Source: Pseudoalteromonas xiamenensis (GTDB lineage Bacteria > Pseudomonadota > Gammaproteobacteria > Enterobacterales > Alteromonadaceae). Taken from it: a stretch of DNA of 64,000 bases. Positions 31,291 through 39,351 of the stretch are shown one piece after another. The notes below the pieces were generated by a model that was given only the letters and a program-made list of their open reading frames with translations, ran no database searches and was not told the origin of the DNA. Position numbers and translations under genes: made by a program. The stretch is taken from contig NZ_CP099917.1 in NCBI RefSeq assembly GCF_030994125.1, positions 1 to 64,000 on the forward strand, read 5' to 3'. How positions within the stretch are numbered: position 1 is the first letter of the stretch; the number at the start of each line of letters is the position of its first letter.

Positions 31291-32085
31291 ATGCGATTAA
31301 AAGAAAAAGTTGCGTTAATTACGGGAGCTGCGCGTGGGATTGGTCTACAAATAGCGAAACGATTTTTAGAACATGGGGCCACAGTGATACTGACCGATAA
31401 GGTTTCGTTACCTTTTGAGATTTCAGAGCTGGGTGACAATGCCTACTTCATGCAACTTGACGTCACACAAGACACGCATTGGAAACAAACATTAGACTGG
31501 GTAAGCAAGCAGTTCAGTGGTTTGGACGTGTTAGTAAATAACGCTGGCATAACCGGATTCGAGGAATTTCCAGAAGCTCATGACCCCGAAAACTTTAGTA
31601 TTGAAGCATGGGAGCACGTGCATGCCACGAATTTACTGGGTGTTGCACTTGGGTGTAAATATGCCATTGGAGCCATGAAAACCCGTGTCTCGGGTAGCAT
31701 TGTCAACATTTCATCGCGTTCTGGCTTAGTTGGGATCCCGGCAGCGGCTGCGTATGCATCAAGCAAAGCCGCAATCAGAAACCACACTAAATCGGTCGCT
31801 TTGTATTGTGCTGAAAAAGGCTATCCAATTCGTTGTAACTCGGTTCATCCCGGCGCAATTTTTACGCCGATGTGGGCTCAAATGTTACCAACGGATCCCG
31901 AGGAACTTGACGTTGCAAAGGCGGCTATTGCGGCGGATGTACCATTAAAGGTGATGGGCGAACCCGACGATGTCGCGTATGCGTGTATTTATTTGGCATC
32001 AGATGAATCGAAATACGTGACCGGGATCGAATTAAACATCGATGGCGGATTACTCGCAGGAACGTCAGCTCGCCCTCAAAATTAA
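31291..32085 (+). CDS. Short-chain dehydrogenase/reductase
   Basis: A 264-aa classical SDR: Rossmann motif TGAARGIGLQ (residues 11-20), LVNNAGITGF (near 80), catalytic Ser in NISSRSG (near 142), YASSKAA with the YxxxK pair (near 155-159), and the C-terminal YVTGIELNIDGGL. The start at 31291 follows AAGGA by six bases; a TTG two codons earlier is less likely. Substrate is unknown; it is close to 3-oxoacyl reductase and hydroxysteroid-type enzymes, but this does not fix it. Likely co-transcribed with the small orphan. Confidence 0.88.
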   Translation: MRLKEKVALITGAARGIGLQIAKRFLEHGATVILTDKVSLPFEISELGDNAYFMQLDVTQDTHWKQTLDWVSKQFSGLDVLVNNAGITGFEEFPEAHDPENFSIEAWEHVHATNLLGVALGCKYAIGAMKTRVSGSIVNISSRSGLVGIPAAAAYASSKAAIRNHTKSVALYCAEKGYPIRCNSVHPGAIFTPMWAQMLPTDPEELDVAKAAIAADVPLKVMGEPDDVAYACIYLASDESKYVTGIELNIDGGLLAGTSARPQN

Positions 32086-32509
32086 ATTGCCTGCAAACAT
32101 AACTCGAGGGCAGTCGACACACTGTTTTTACTGTTTTTACTGTGTTGCGTCATGCAGACTAGACATATGACGAACTCATTAATGCGACCATTTAATTGGT
32201 CGCCATGCGAAAACGATAGATTCGATTTACCTCTTCCGAATGTTATTCGCTGTTTACAAGTGCGAATTCAGTAAATCGTAAATTCAAATTTTAACAAGTA
32301 ATTCTTGAGCATCGTTTTAACTCCTTTTATTTTGTAAATTGCCATAATTAGAAAATATTATGCAATAAAAACAAATGATTAATGGTTTTTTGGATAAAAA
32401 AGAATCAGTTTATTCGTTAAAGTTATATAAAATATATTGTATACATTGTTTATTTGATGTTAATTTTCGATCGCCCAATCGGGTTTGGATACAACATTGA
32501 AGGTACAAT
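32086..32509. other. colA upstream region, 424 bp
   Basis: No gene is seen. It is AT-rich towards the collagenase start and must hold its promoter. It contains a tandem ACTGTTTTT repeat near 32121-32142 and the hairpin GCGACCA-TTTAAT-TGGTCGC at 32184-32203, which has no T run. Confidence 0.6.
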
Positions 32510-35293
32510 ATGAAACTAAATAAAATAATGATGGCGATGCCGATTCTAGGATTAAGCCTTAGCTTACAAGCAAATACAAATGACGTTCGAGATTTTGCAC
32601 CGCTAAAAAATGAACAAATCGATGTGTCAGCACATGCGCATGCAAACACAGTTGACAGCCGAGCACCTCAAAAATCTCAACAAGCAGAGCATGTCGCTCA
32701 TCAACTCAAACTCAGTAAGCAAATTTTGAATGTGGCAGCGTCCGATGCGCTAGCAACATGTGACACTGCGGCGTTTGTTAATGCATCAGCTCAAACGGTT
32801 GTTTCGCAGATCACCAATCAAGGTCCTGATTGCGTCAATGATTTATTTTCGGCGAGTGCAGGGCAACAAGTTGGCATTTTTACGTCGGAAAAAATGATTG
32901 CGGTTGCGCAAAGCACAAAAGCGGCAGCGCAAAGCTACCAAGGTGATGGAAACGCCGATATCGAAGCGCTCATTTTATTTTTGCGAGCGGGTTTCTATGC
33001 TGAATTTTATAACGATGGTGTCACCTTCTCAGCTGAAGTGACGACGCAAGCACGTGCCGCGATAGATGCGTTTGTTGCGAATAGCCATTTCTATGACAAT
33101 AGCGACGCACATGGAGCTGTATTGGGTGAATTCCTAATTGCAATGGACAGCACGGAGCTTCAGGATGTTTATTTACCAATCGTAAAAACGTGGTTGTCAA
33201 AATGGGATCAAAACTATGCTGCAACACGCAATATGCGTCGTGCGGTAAACAATGTCTTCACGCTTTTATATCGAGGCCAATGGAACTCCAATTACGTTAA
33301 CCTTGCTAAAAATGATGCGCAACTTGTCGATCTGCTTGCGCAATTTACACAAAAAACGTGGATGGTGGGATCGGACGCTGAATACCTTGCGGTAAACGCA
33401 GCTGGTGAGCTTGCGCGTTTAACTAAATATTCTGATGGTAATATTCAAACTAAAGTCGATGCGGCGCTTAATACACTGTTTTCTACTTATAAAAGCTACG
33501 GATATGGTGATGCACTTTGGTTAAATGCGGCAGATGTTGCAAGTTACTATTCCGATTGTAGCAAATACAATATTTGTAACTTCGATAAAACGCTCGAATC
33601 GCAAGTGCTTACTCAAATGCACGACTGTAGTTCTACAATTAAAATTCGTGCACAAGAACTGACTGCATTACAGCTACAATCAGCCTGTACCACTATGGAA
33701 GCAGAAGAATCTCGATTCCACACTAGCCTAACAACAAACAACCAACCGGTTGCGAACGACAACAATACGTTCTTACAGGTAAACATCTTTAATAGCAGTG
33801 CAGATTATCAGAAATACGCGAAAGCGATTTTCAAAATAGACACTAATAACGGTGGAATGTATTTGGAGGGAGACCCAAGTAAAGTAGGAAATCAAGCAAA
33901 CTTCATTGCTTATGAAGCAAGCTACGCTAAGCCAGATCACTACGTCTGGAATTTAGAACATGAGTACGTGCATTATCTTGATGGTCGATTTGACATGTAT
34001 GGTGATTTTAACGCGCCAACAGAAGACGTGGTTTGGTGGAGTGAAGGCGTTGCCGAATATATTGCGAATCAAAATGATAATCAAGCTGCAATTGATACTG
34101 TAAAAGATGGCAGTGTGTATTCCCTTGGTGAAGTATTTGCAACCACTTACGATGGTTTTGATCAAGACCGTATTTATCGCTGGGGCTATCTAGCTGTGCG
34201 TTTTATGTTTGAACGTCATTTTTCGGAAGTCGAGTCAATGCTGTCGAAAACGAGAGTGGGGGATTGGGCGGGCTATAAAGCAAAGACAAACAGCTGGGCA
34301 ACTAGCTATGCAAACGAGTTTACACAGTGGACTCAAGACTTAGCGGCGGGTTCGTCAAACCAAGCTCCAAATGCACAAATCAATGGACCATATGAAGCAA
34401 CTGCGGGTCAAGTTATTGCGTTCAGTAGCAATGGCTCTAACGATCCGGATGGTCAAATCACAAGCTATTTGTGGGATTTCGGTGATGGGACGCAAAGTAA
34501 CGAGGCAAATCCGAGTCATACGTTCGTAGGCGAAGGCACTTATAACGTGAAGCTCACTGTAACGGATAATCAGGGATTATCCTCACAAGTTACGACGACA
34601 GCTAAGGTATTAGCGAGTAACACAGGAACTGTGTTAAACAAGGGGGTTGCGGTAACGGTGAATGGTAGTCAAGACGAAGAAAAGCGTTTTACATTCAGTG
34701 TTCCAAGTGGGGCGACCGATTTAAGTTTTGTGATAAGCGGTGGCACTGGTGATGCGGATCTCTACGTCAAGTTCGATAGTGCACCGAGTACAACAAGTTT
34801 CGATTGTCGACCGTATGTCGGCGGTAATAGCGAACGCTGTGATGTTGCTTCACCAACTGCCGGGACTTACCACGCTATGCTACGCGGATACAACGCCTTC
34901 TCAAGTGTGAGCTTGGTTGCAAATTATACCTCACCAGCGAGCAATCTACCGGATGCTTGCGCTACTCAGGGTCCCGTAACTGGCGGTCGACTCTCAGCGG
35001 GTGTTGCGACGTGTTTAGGAAATACAGCCCCCATTTGGTTGAGTTTAGAAAACGTCAGTGGTCAACAAAGCATTAGTATTGAGACTGCAAATGGTTCGGG
35101 CGACCTTGGTTTAGAATACAGTAATGCAGGATGGCCAACAGAAAGTAATGTAGAGGCGAGTTCGTTTAGAACAGGTAATGGCGAATGCATTAATCTATCA
35201 AATCAATCGCAATACTGGGGTTACTTGAAGGTGACTGGTAACGCACAAGGTGCAACTATTTTAGTTAAATATAACGATGGGTGGTGCAACTAG
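32510..35293 (+). CDS. Secreted collagenase, M9 family
   Basis: A 927-aa exported metalloprotease of the Vibrio-type collagenase group. It has a signal peptide (residues 1-21), a long N-terminal activator region, and the zinc site HEYVH (His484, Glu485, His488) with the third ligand in WWSEGVAEYIA near 513. A PKD domain follows (about 622-705, LWDFGDGTQSNEANPSHTF), then a PPC domain (about 710-805, GGTGDADLYVKF), then a second Cys-containing beta domain to the end. PKD and PPC domains bind substrate or are trimmed after secretion. It degrades collagen or gelatin outside the cell. Lone gene, own terminator. Confidence 0.9.
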   Translation: MKLNKIMMAMPILGLSLSLQANTNDVRDFAPLKNEQIDVSAHAHANTVDSRAPQKSQQAEHVAHQLKLSKQILNVAASDALATCDTAAFVNASAQTVVSQITNQGPDCVNDLFSASAGQQVGIFTSEKMIAVAQSTKAAAQSYQGDGNADIEALILFLRAGFYAEFYNDGVTFSAEVTTQARAAIDAFVANSHFYDNSDAHGAVLGEFLIAMDSTELQDVYLPIVKTWLSKWDQNYAATRNMRRAVNNVFTLLYRGQWNSNYVNLAKNDAQLVDLLAQFTQKTWMVGSDAEYLAVNAAGELARLTKYSDGNIQTKVDAALNTLFSTYKSYGYGDALWLNAADVASYYSDCSKYNICNFDKTLESQVLTQMHDCSSTIKIRAQELTALQLQSACTTMEAEESRFHTSLTTNNQPVANDNNTFLQVNIFNSSADYQKYAKAIFKIDTNNGGMYLEGDPSKVGNQANFIAYEASYAKPDHYVWNLEHEYVHYLDGRFDMYGDFNAPTEDVVWWSEGVAEYIANQNDNQAAIDTVKDGSVYSLGEVFATTYDGFDQDRIYRWGYLAVRFMFERHFSEVESMLSKTRVGDWAGYKAKTNSWATSYANEFTQWTQDLAAGSSNQAPNAQINGPYEATAGQVIAFSSNGSNDPDGQITSYLWDFGDGTQSNEANPSHTFVGEGTYNVKLTVTDNQGLSSQVTTTAKVLASNTGTVLNKGVAVTVNGSQDEEKRFTFSVPSGATDLSFVISGGTGDADLYVKFDSAPSTTSFDCRPYVGGNSERCDVASPTAGTYHAMLRGYNAFSSVSLVANYTSPASNLPDACATQGPVTGGRLSAGVATCLGNTAPIWLSLENVSGQQSISIETANGSGDLGLEYSNAGWPTESNVEASSFRTGNGECINLSNQSQYWGYLKVTGNAQGATILVKYNDGWCN

Positions 35294-35347
35294 CCCAAAC
35301 GTTAAACGTCGTCATAAACCCAATTCAAATAAAGTTGGGTCAATTTT

Positions 35348-35380
35348 AAAAGGCTGGAATGTATTCCAGCCTTTTGTTTT
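35348..35380. terminator. Terminator between collagenase gene and tusE
   Basis: AAAAGGCTGGAAT pairs with ATTCCAGCCTTTT around GT and is followed by GTTTT; it can serve both convergent transcripts. Confidence 0.92.
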
Positions 35381-35388
35381 ATTGATCT

Positions 35389-35718
35389 TTATATACATTT
35401 TGCGGGTTTTGGCAGGCCAGCAATTTTTGTGGCTTGTTTTGCGGGGCCTTTTGGGAAGAGTTTGTAGAGATACATGCTGTTTCCTTTATCTTCACCAAGA
35501 GCTTTGGCCATAGCTTTAACAAGCATACGAATTGCTGGACTCGTTTCATATTCAATATAAAAGTTCCTGACAAAATGAATCACTTCCCAATGTGCTGGGG
35601 AAAGAACGATTTTCTCTTCTATAGCGAGTAACTCGGCAAGTTCTTCGGACCATTGTGTATAGTCGAGCAAATAACCGTGTTTATCCGTTTCAATTGTGTT
35701 GCCATTAAATTCGATCAT
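35389..35718 (-). CDS. tusE: tRNA 2-thiouridine sulfur relay protein TusE
   Basis: It takes sulfur from the TusBCD complex and passes it to MnmA for s2U34 of tRNA. The 109-aa DsrC-family protein ends [12 protein letters not shown]; the penultimate Cys108 is the sulfur carrier. [19 protein letters not shown] (about 40-58) is the family core. It is the last gene of tusDCBE, 3 bp after tusB. Confidence 0.95.
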   Translation of the reverse strand: MIEFNGNTIETDKHGYLLDYTQWSEELAELLAIEEKIVLSPAHWEVIHFVRNFYIEYETSPAIRMLVKAMAKALGEDKGNSMYLYKLFPKGPAKQATKIAGLPKPAKCI

Positions 35719-35721
35719 GAC

Positions 35722-35982
35722 CTACCAAGTAATATTTGTTTTATGTGCGAGTACAAGAGCGACAAACTCTTCATCGGTAATTATTTTAAAGGGAGCTGGC
35801 GCTTTCACATCTCGAGCTTGTGCGCATGAATCAAGCAGGTACTTATTACCCTTTAAATCCACAAAGCGTGAAATGCTAAAACTAGCATCTTGAGTCAGCA
35901 ACACACTATCGTTTTCAGTCAGCATTGCGAGTTGATGCGATTTCAATTCTGCACTAGTAAAGATGTACAAGGTATTCATCAT
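35722..35982 (-). CDS. tusB: Sulfur relay protein TusB
   Basis: DsrH-family subunit of the TusBCD heterohexamer. The 86-aa protein reads NTLYIFTSAELKSHQLAML at the start and has LLTQDASF. It overlaps tusC by 4 bp (ATGA). Assignment depends partly on its place between tusC and tusE. Confidence 0.88.
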   Translation of the reverse strand: MMNTLYIFTSAELKSHQLAMLTENDSVLLTQDASFSISRFVDLKGNKYLLDSCAQARDVKAPAPFKIITDEEFVALVLAHKTNITW

Positions 35983-36335
35983 AACGTGACCACTTTCTCA
36001 AAAGAGTTTATCAAAGTGCTTTGTTCATCACTTGATAATACTTTTATCTCTAACGCTAAACTCTCTGCAGTGAGACCACTGGCTTCGAGGCACTGTTGGC
36101 TTACGTAAAGCTGATCAACATCGTATATATCAAGCGTTTTCATTGATTTAAATACATCTTTCATACCAAGGACTTTTGGATTCTGGTTTTTGCGAAGCGA
36201 GTGAATACTTTGTCCAACAAATAACCATGCAACTTCTGCATCAACAGCAGCAAAAATAAGTGCCATATCTAGAGCGTCTTTTAAACTGCTCAGATGGTAG
36301 GGCGCGTGTTCTGTTATTACCAAGACTTTAGTCAT
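35979..36335 (-). CDS. tusC: Sulfur relay protein TusC
   Basis: DsrF-family subunit of TusBCD. The 118-aa protein has KVLVITEHAPYHLSSLKDAL (residues 3-22) and LDIYDVDQLYVSQQCLEASGL. The start at 36335 gives a 4-bp ATGA overlap with tusD; a longer in-frame start would lie inside tusD. Confidence 0.9.
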   Translation of the reverse strand: MTKVLVITEHAPYHLSSLKDALDMALIFAAVDAEVAWLFVGQSIHSLRKNQNPKVLGMKDVFKSMKTLDIYDVDQLYVSQQCLEASGLTAESLALEIKVLSSDEQSTLINSFEKVVTL

Positions 36336-36682
36336 TTGAATTGCACCCATCTATCCGCTTTACTGGTTTTCATTGCAAATTCAGCCAAACCGGCCACGTC
36401 GAATAGACCAGTATCTGCTGTTACGCCTCGATTCTCCGCAGCGGTAACACACAAAAGTAAGGGAATCGATAGAGCCTTTAAGTCTAACCAAAGCTGATTA
36501 ATACTCAGTTGGTCTGTTGGTTGACTGATACCGTCTTGAGCGTGATACACGCCGTCTTGATATAAAAAGACACAATCAATACGATGCCCATTTTTCAATG
36601 CGGCTTGTGCAAATCGCGAAAGCGACTGTAAAGCACTAAGCGCGCTTGGTGAGCTGTGCAGTGATAAAACAAATGATGCCAA
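36332..36682 (-). CDS. tusD: Sulfur relay protein TusD
   Basis: DsrE-family subunit that takes sulfur from TusA. The 116-aa protein has SALSALQSLSRFAQAALKNG and VFLYQDGVYHA, and the sulfur-carrying Cys lies in LLLCVTAAENRGV. The start is taken as TTG at 36682, which follows GGA by seven bases and matches the family N-terminus; a longer in-frame start would run back through the yccA terminator. Transcription of tus thus begins very close to its start codon or reads through that terminator. Confidence 0.85.
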   Translation of the reverse strand: MASFVLSLHSSPSALSALQSLSRFAQAALKNGHRIDCVFLYQDGVYHAQDGISQPTDQLSINQLWLDLKALSIPLLLCVTAAENRGVTADTGLFDVAGLAEFAMKTSKADRWVQFK

Positions 36683-36691
36683 AAGTAATCC

Positions 36692-36720
36692 AAAAAAAAG
36701 CCCCAAATTTGGGGCTTATT
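36692..36720 (-). terminator. Terminator between yccA and tusD
   Basis: AAGCCCCAAA pairs with TTTGGGGCTT (36699-36718); on the minus strand a T9-type run follows (complement of 36692-36699). It ends yccA, 10 bases before the tusD start codon. Confidence 0.88.
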
Positions 36721-36737
36721 TTAGCAAACTATTTTGC

Positions 36738-37402
36738 TTAGTCATCACTGGCACCTAAAAGAGCCAACAATGACGTGAAAAGGTTATAAATATTTAGGTA
36801 TAAACTTACTGTTGCTAAGACGTAATTCGTTTCGCCACCGTTTATGATACGGCTCGTATCGAAAAGGATAAGTCCCGACATAATAAGCACAACGGCAGCA
36901 TTAATAACCAAGAACATCAACGAGCTACCTAAAAATAGGTTAACTAGGCTTGAGATGATTACGACAATTAAGCCGACCATTAGGAAGCCACCCATAAAAG
37001 AGAAGTCTTTCTTTGTGGTTAAAGCGTAAGCGGACAATCCGAAGAAAATAAGCGCCGTTGAGCCCAGAGCTTGCATAATCAACATCCCACCATTAGGCAT
37101 CGCTGCATAATGAGTCAGCAATGGTCCGAGACCAAATCCCATGATCCCAGTAAATAGGAATACAAGACCAATTGCAGATGAAGAGTTTGCTTTTTCTGAA
37201 TAACGAATAGCAACACGAGTCCGATTAACGAACAAATCATGCCAGTAAAACGAGGCAAAGCCATCGTCATTGAAATTCCAGCGGTGACCGCGCTGAATGC
37301 TAATGTCATTGCTAATAAAAAGTAGGTGTTTTTAAGAACCTTGTTCGTTTCGATAGAAGACGACAGGGGTCTTGCAGTTTGATACGACTGGTTAAACGCC
37401 AT
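36738..37402 (-). pseudogene. yccA: yccA, BAX inhibitor-1 family, frameshifted
   Basis: The reading frame from the ATG at 37402 gives the N-terminal part (NTYFLLAMTLAFSAVTAGIS) but stops at 37115 after running off-frame. The rest (SAIGLVFLFTGIMGFGLGPL to SLYLNIYNLFTSLLALLGA) is in the minus-one frame, to a stop at 36738. Together they match the seven-helix modulator of FtsH YccA over its full length. The switch is near 37197-37215, as if one base were missing. It could be a real mutation or a sequence error. The place next to tus genes is normal for yccA. Confidence 0.85.
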
Positions 37403-37611
37403 GCTTAACTCCTTAGTTAAAGCTATTTAATTTCCTATATGGTACCTAAAGTAAGGTTATCAAGACTGAACACATAGGGCAATTTAAACTCGATTATATA
37501 GACCTGCAGTGACTCAAAAAGTTCTAAGTAGATAAATTTTAATCAAAATGATCCTTTTATAAACGCATGTGACAAAAAGTAACCACTTAAACGTGTTTTT
37601 TAAAAAAACAC

Positions 37612-37640
37612 TTCACATTACAAATTAGTTTCTCTATTAT
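37612..37640 (+). promoter_or_regulatory. Promoter of the tRNA-Ser pair
   Basis: TTCACA (37612-37617) and TATTAT (37635-37640) are 17 bp apart, followed by a GC-rich discriminator TCGCCCC, typical of stringently controlled stable-RNA promoters. The first tRNA begins 12 bp later. Confidence 0.7.
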
Positions 37641-37652
37641 TCGCCCCGCTGC

Positions 37653-37743
37653 GGAGAGATGGCTGAGTGGTTGAAAGCACCGGTCTTGAAAACCGGCATA
37701 CGTTAATAGCGTATCTAGGGTTCAAATCCCTATCTCTCCGCCA
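37653..37743 (+). tRNA. tRNA-Ser (anticodon UGA), copy 1
   Basis: Acceptor stem GGAGAGA pairs with TCTCTCC, discriminator G and encoded CCA at 37741-37743. The anticodon loop CTTGAAA between CCGGT and ACCGG gives TGA. A long variable arm, ATACGTTAATAGCGTAT, marks a class II serine tRNA; the T loop is TTCAAAT. It reads UCA and other UCN codons. Confidence 0.97.
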
Positions 37744-37787
37744 CCTAATTTAGAGTATTGTACTCAAGTACAGTATTCATCGGTTTA

Positions 37788-37878
37788 GGAGAGATGGCTG
37801 AGTGGTTGAAAGCACCGGTCTTGAAAACCGGCATACGTTAATAGCGTATCTAGGGTTCAAATCCCTATCTCTCCGCCA
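37788..37878 (+). tRNA. tRNA-Ser (anticodon UGA), copy 2
   Basis: Identical over 91 bp, CCA included, to the first copy, with 44 bp between them. The pair is probably one transcript, ended by the terminator right after. Confidence 0.97.
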
Positions 37879-37883
37879 CATAC

Positions 37884-37913
37884 AAAAAGCCGCTACAGTG
37901 TAGCGGCTTTTTT
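37884..37913 (+). terminator. Terminator of the tRNA-Ser pair
   Basis: AAAAAGCCGCTAC pairs perfectly with GTAGCGGCTTTTT around a 3-nt loop and ends in a T run. Confidence 0.93.
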
Positions 37914-38093
37914 GCGTTTTGAGCTATACAATCACTCAGAATGCACCACTCCAATTCACTTACACCAATCTTTTATGATTTTGCGTTTGACTTGTGTCTA
38001 GGCTGTTTGTGTTCATTATACCAAAGTCGAGTTGTATATCGGCGCATCTTCGCCATGCTGTCTTGTAATGAAGCATGAAGTAGTGAAATTAAT

Positions 38094-38481
38094 ATGAAAG
38101 CAAACATTGTAAAAGGCGTAGGCTATTCGTTTTTATCGCCAATAGTTGTTGGCGTTGCGTTAGGGCTGTTTTATTCGTTGACATTAGAAGGGGGGGTCTA
38201 GTGCTACTTTCTTTGCGTTATTACTCAGTGCGGTAGCAAATGCGCATATTGTTGGTCTCGCCATGGCGTTGTTTGTAGTACCCATATACCTATATTCGGT
38301 TAAAAAAGGCATGGTGAATTACAGTGTGATTTTGACTGCCGGTTTGTTGGGTGGAGCTGTGTTCAGCTATATTTTCGCTGCCACATCTGGAGCTGCGTTT
38401 CTCGTCAATGCAATTATGTCGGGTTTAGCCGCTGGTTTGTTTTTATTCGGTTTACGCAGGTCGAGCGTAAAGCTTGCCTAA
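38094..38481 (+). pseudogene. Small membrane protein, frameshifted at a G run
   Basis: The frame from the ATG at 38094 (KANIVKGVGYSFLSPIVVG) stops at 38200, right after seven G (38190-38196). With six G the frame would continue without a break to 38481, giving about 128 aa with four hydrophobic helices and a Gly/Ala-rich sequence. I do not recognise the family. The break could be phase variation, a recent loss, or a homopolymer reading error. Confidence 0.65.
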
Positions 38482-38495
38482 ATTTTGTTCTAGGT

Positions 38496-38551
38496 GCGCT
38501 AAATTTACAGAGAAATAACACTTTTTCAGTGGAAAAGGTTTCATTTAGCGC
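38496..38551. repeat. Inverted repeat upstream of msrC
   Basis: GCGCTAAAT (38496-38504) and ATTTAGCGC (38543-38551) are perfect 9-bp arms 38 bp apart, and a shorter CTTTT/AAAAG hairpin is nested between. It may end the membrane-protein transcript or regulate msrC. Confidence 0.4.
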
Positions 38552-38599
38552 CATGAAAGAGTACCTTAAGCTTCTGTGTATTTATTTTCGAAGTACTTC

Positions 38600-39058
38600 A
38601 TGCAGAAGCAAGATTTTTACCAAAGTTTAACTCTTCAGGCTCGTGGGCTAACTGAAGGGGAGTCAAACCTAATTGCCAATATGGCAAACATCAGCGCATT
38701 GCTATGGATGTCGTTAGAAGACATTAATTGGGTTGGTTTTTACTTGATGGATTCTCCGAACGAGCTCGTGCTTGGTCCTTTCCAAGGCAAACCGGCATGT
38801 ATTCGTATCCCCGTTGGTAAAGGCGTGTGTGGCACTGCAGTTGCGCAGCGTGCTACTCAACTTGTATTTGACGTACACGAATTCGCAGGTCATATCGCTT
38901 GCGATGCAGCTTCTAATTCGGAAATTGTAATCCCTGTCTATAAAAATGGTGAAGTTATCGCCGTGTTGGACATTGATAGTCCTTCTGTTGGCCGTTTTGA
39001 TGAACAGGATAAAATCGGATTAGAAGCGTTAGTAAAAGCGTTTGAGGCAACGCTTTAA
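38600..39058 (+). CDS. msrC: Free methionine-(R)-sulfoxide reductase
   Basis: A cytosolic GAF-domain enzyme that reduces free Met-R-SO. The 152-aa protein has three cysteines at 67, 77 and 101, with the spacing of the known fRMsr (two in KPACIRIPVGKGVCGTA, one in HIACDAAS), and NWVGFYL near residue 46. The ATG at 38600 is preferred over a GTG eight codons upstream, though neither has a strong ribosome site. The stop overlaps the next gene by 1 bp, and the msrC-proQ-prc order is as in E. coli. Confidence 0.9.
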   Translation: MQKQDFYQSLTLQARGLTEGESNLIANMANISALLWMSLEDINWVGFYLMDSPNELVLGPFQGKPACIRIPVGKGVCGTAVAQRATQLVFDVHEFAGHIACDAASNSEIVIPVYKNGEVIAVLDIDSPSVGRFDEQDKIGLEALVKAFEATL

Positions 39059-39336
39059 TGAAAGATTTACTTCAAGTCCAAGACTATCTTTTCAGCCATT
39101 TTGATGTAGGTGATTGGGAAGGGGAAGAAGAGCAAGTTGCCGAAACACTCAACGAATTAATTCATTTTGCATGGGATCTTCTTCCTGACGATCTTGATTG
39201 TGAAACGATAGACGAAATTATAAATGGTATTTGGGAGCATCTTCGCGGCGACACAGCTTTGCTGGACGCTGAATTTGAAGAGCTAACTGACTGGGTTACG
39301 CAATATGTTCACTCATCTCTCGATGAGCAGATGTAA
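39058..39336 (+). CDS. Small acidic protein between msrC and proQ
   Basis: A 92-aa strongly acidic protein (GDWEGEEEQVAETLNEL, LPDDLDCETIDEI), likely all helical and soluble. I do not recognise the family. Its ATG shares one base with the msrC stop (TAATG), and it ends 15 bp before proQ, so it is surely translated within the msrC-proQ-prc transcript. Cys49 is its only cysteine. E. coli has no gene at this place. Confidence 0.75.
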   Translation: MKDLLQVQDYLFSHFDVGDWEGEEEQVAETLNELIHFAWDLLPDDLDCETIDEIINGIWEHLRGDTALLDAEFEELTDWVTQYVHSSLDEQM

Positions 39337-39351
39337 TAAATAGGTTCAAAA

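Noticed and set aside
37190..37215. Programmed minus-one frameshift in yccA at GAAAAAG
   Set aside because: The alignment length with YccA needs the switch a few codons before this run, the slip would leave a first-position mismatch, and yccA is not known to use recoding. A single-base loss or error is simpler.
37653..37878. tRNA pair as an integration site of a mobile element
   Set aside because: There is no integrase gene, no partial tRNA copy and no change of gene content next to it; both copies are complete, so simple gene duplication is enough.
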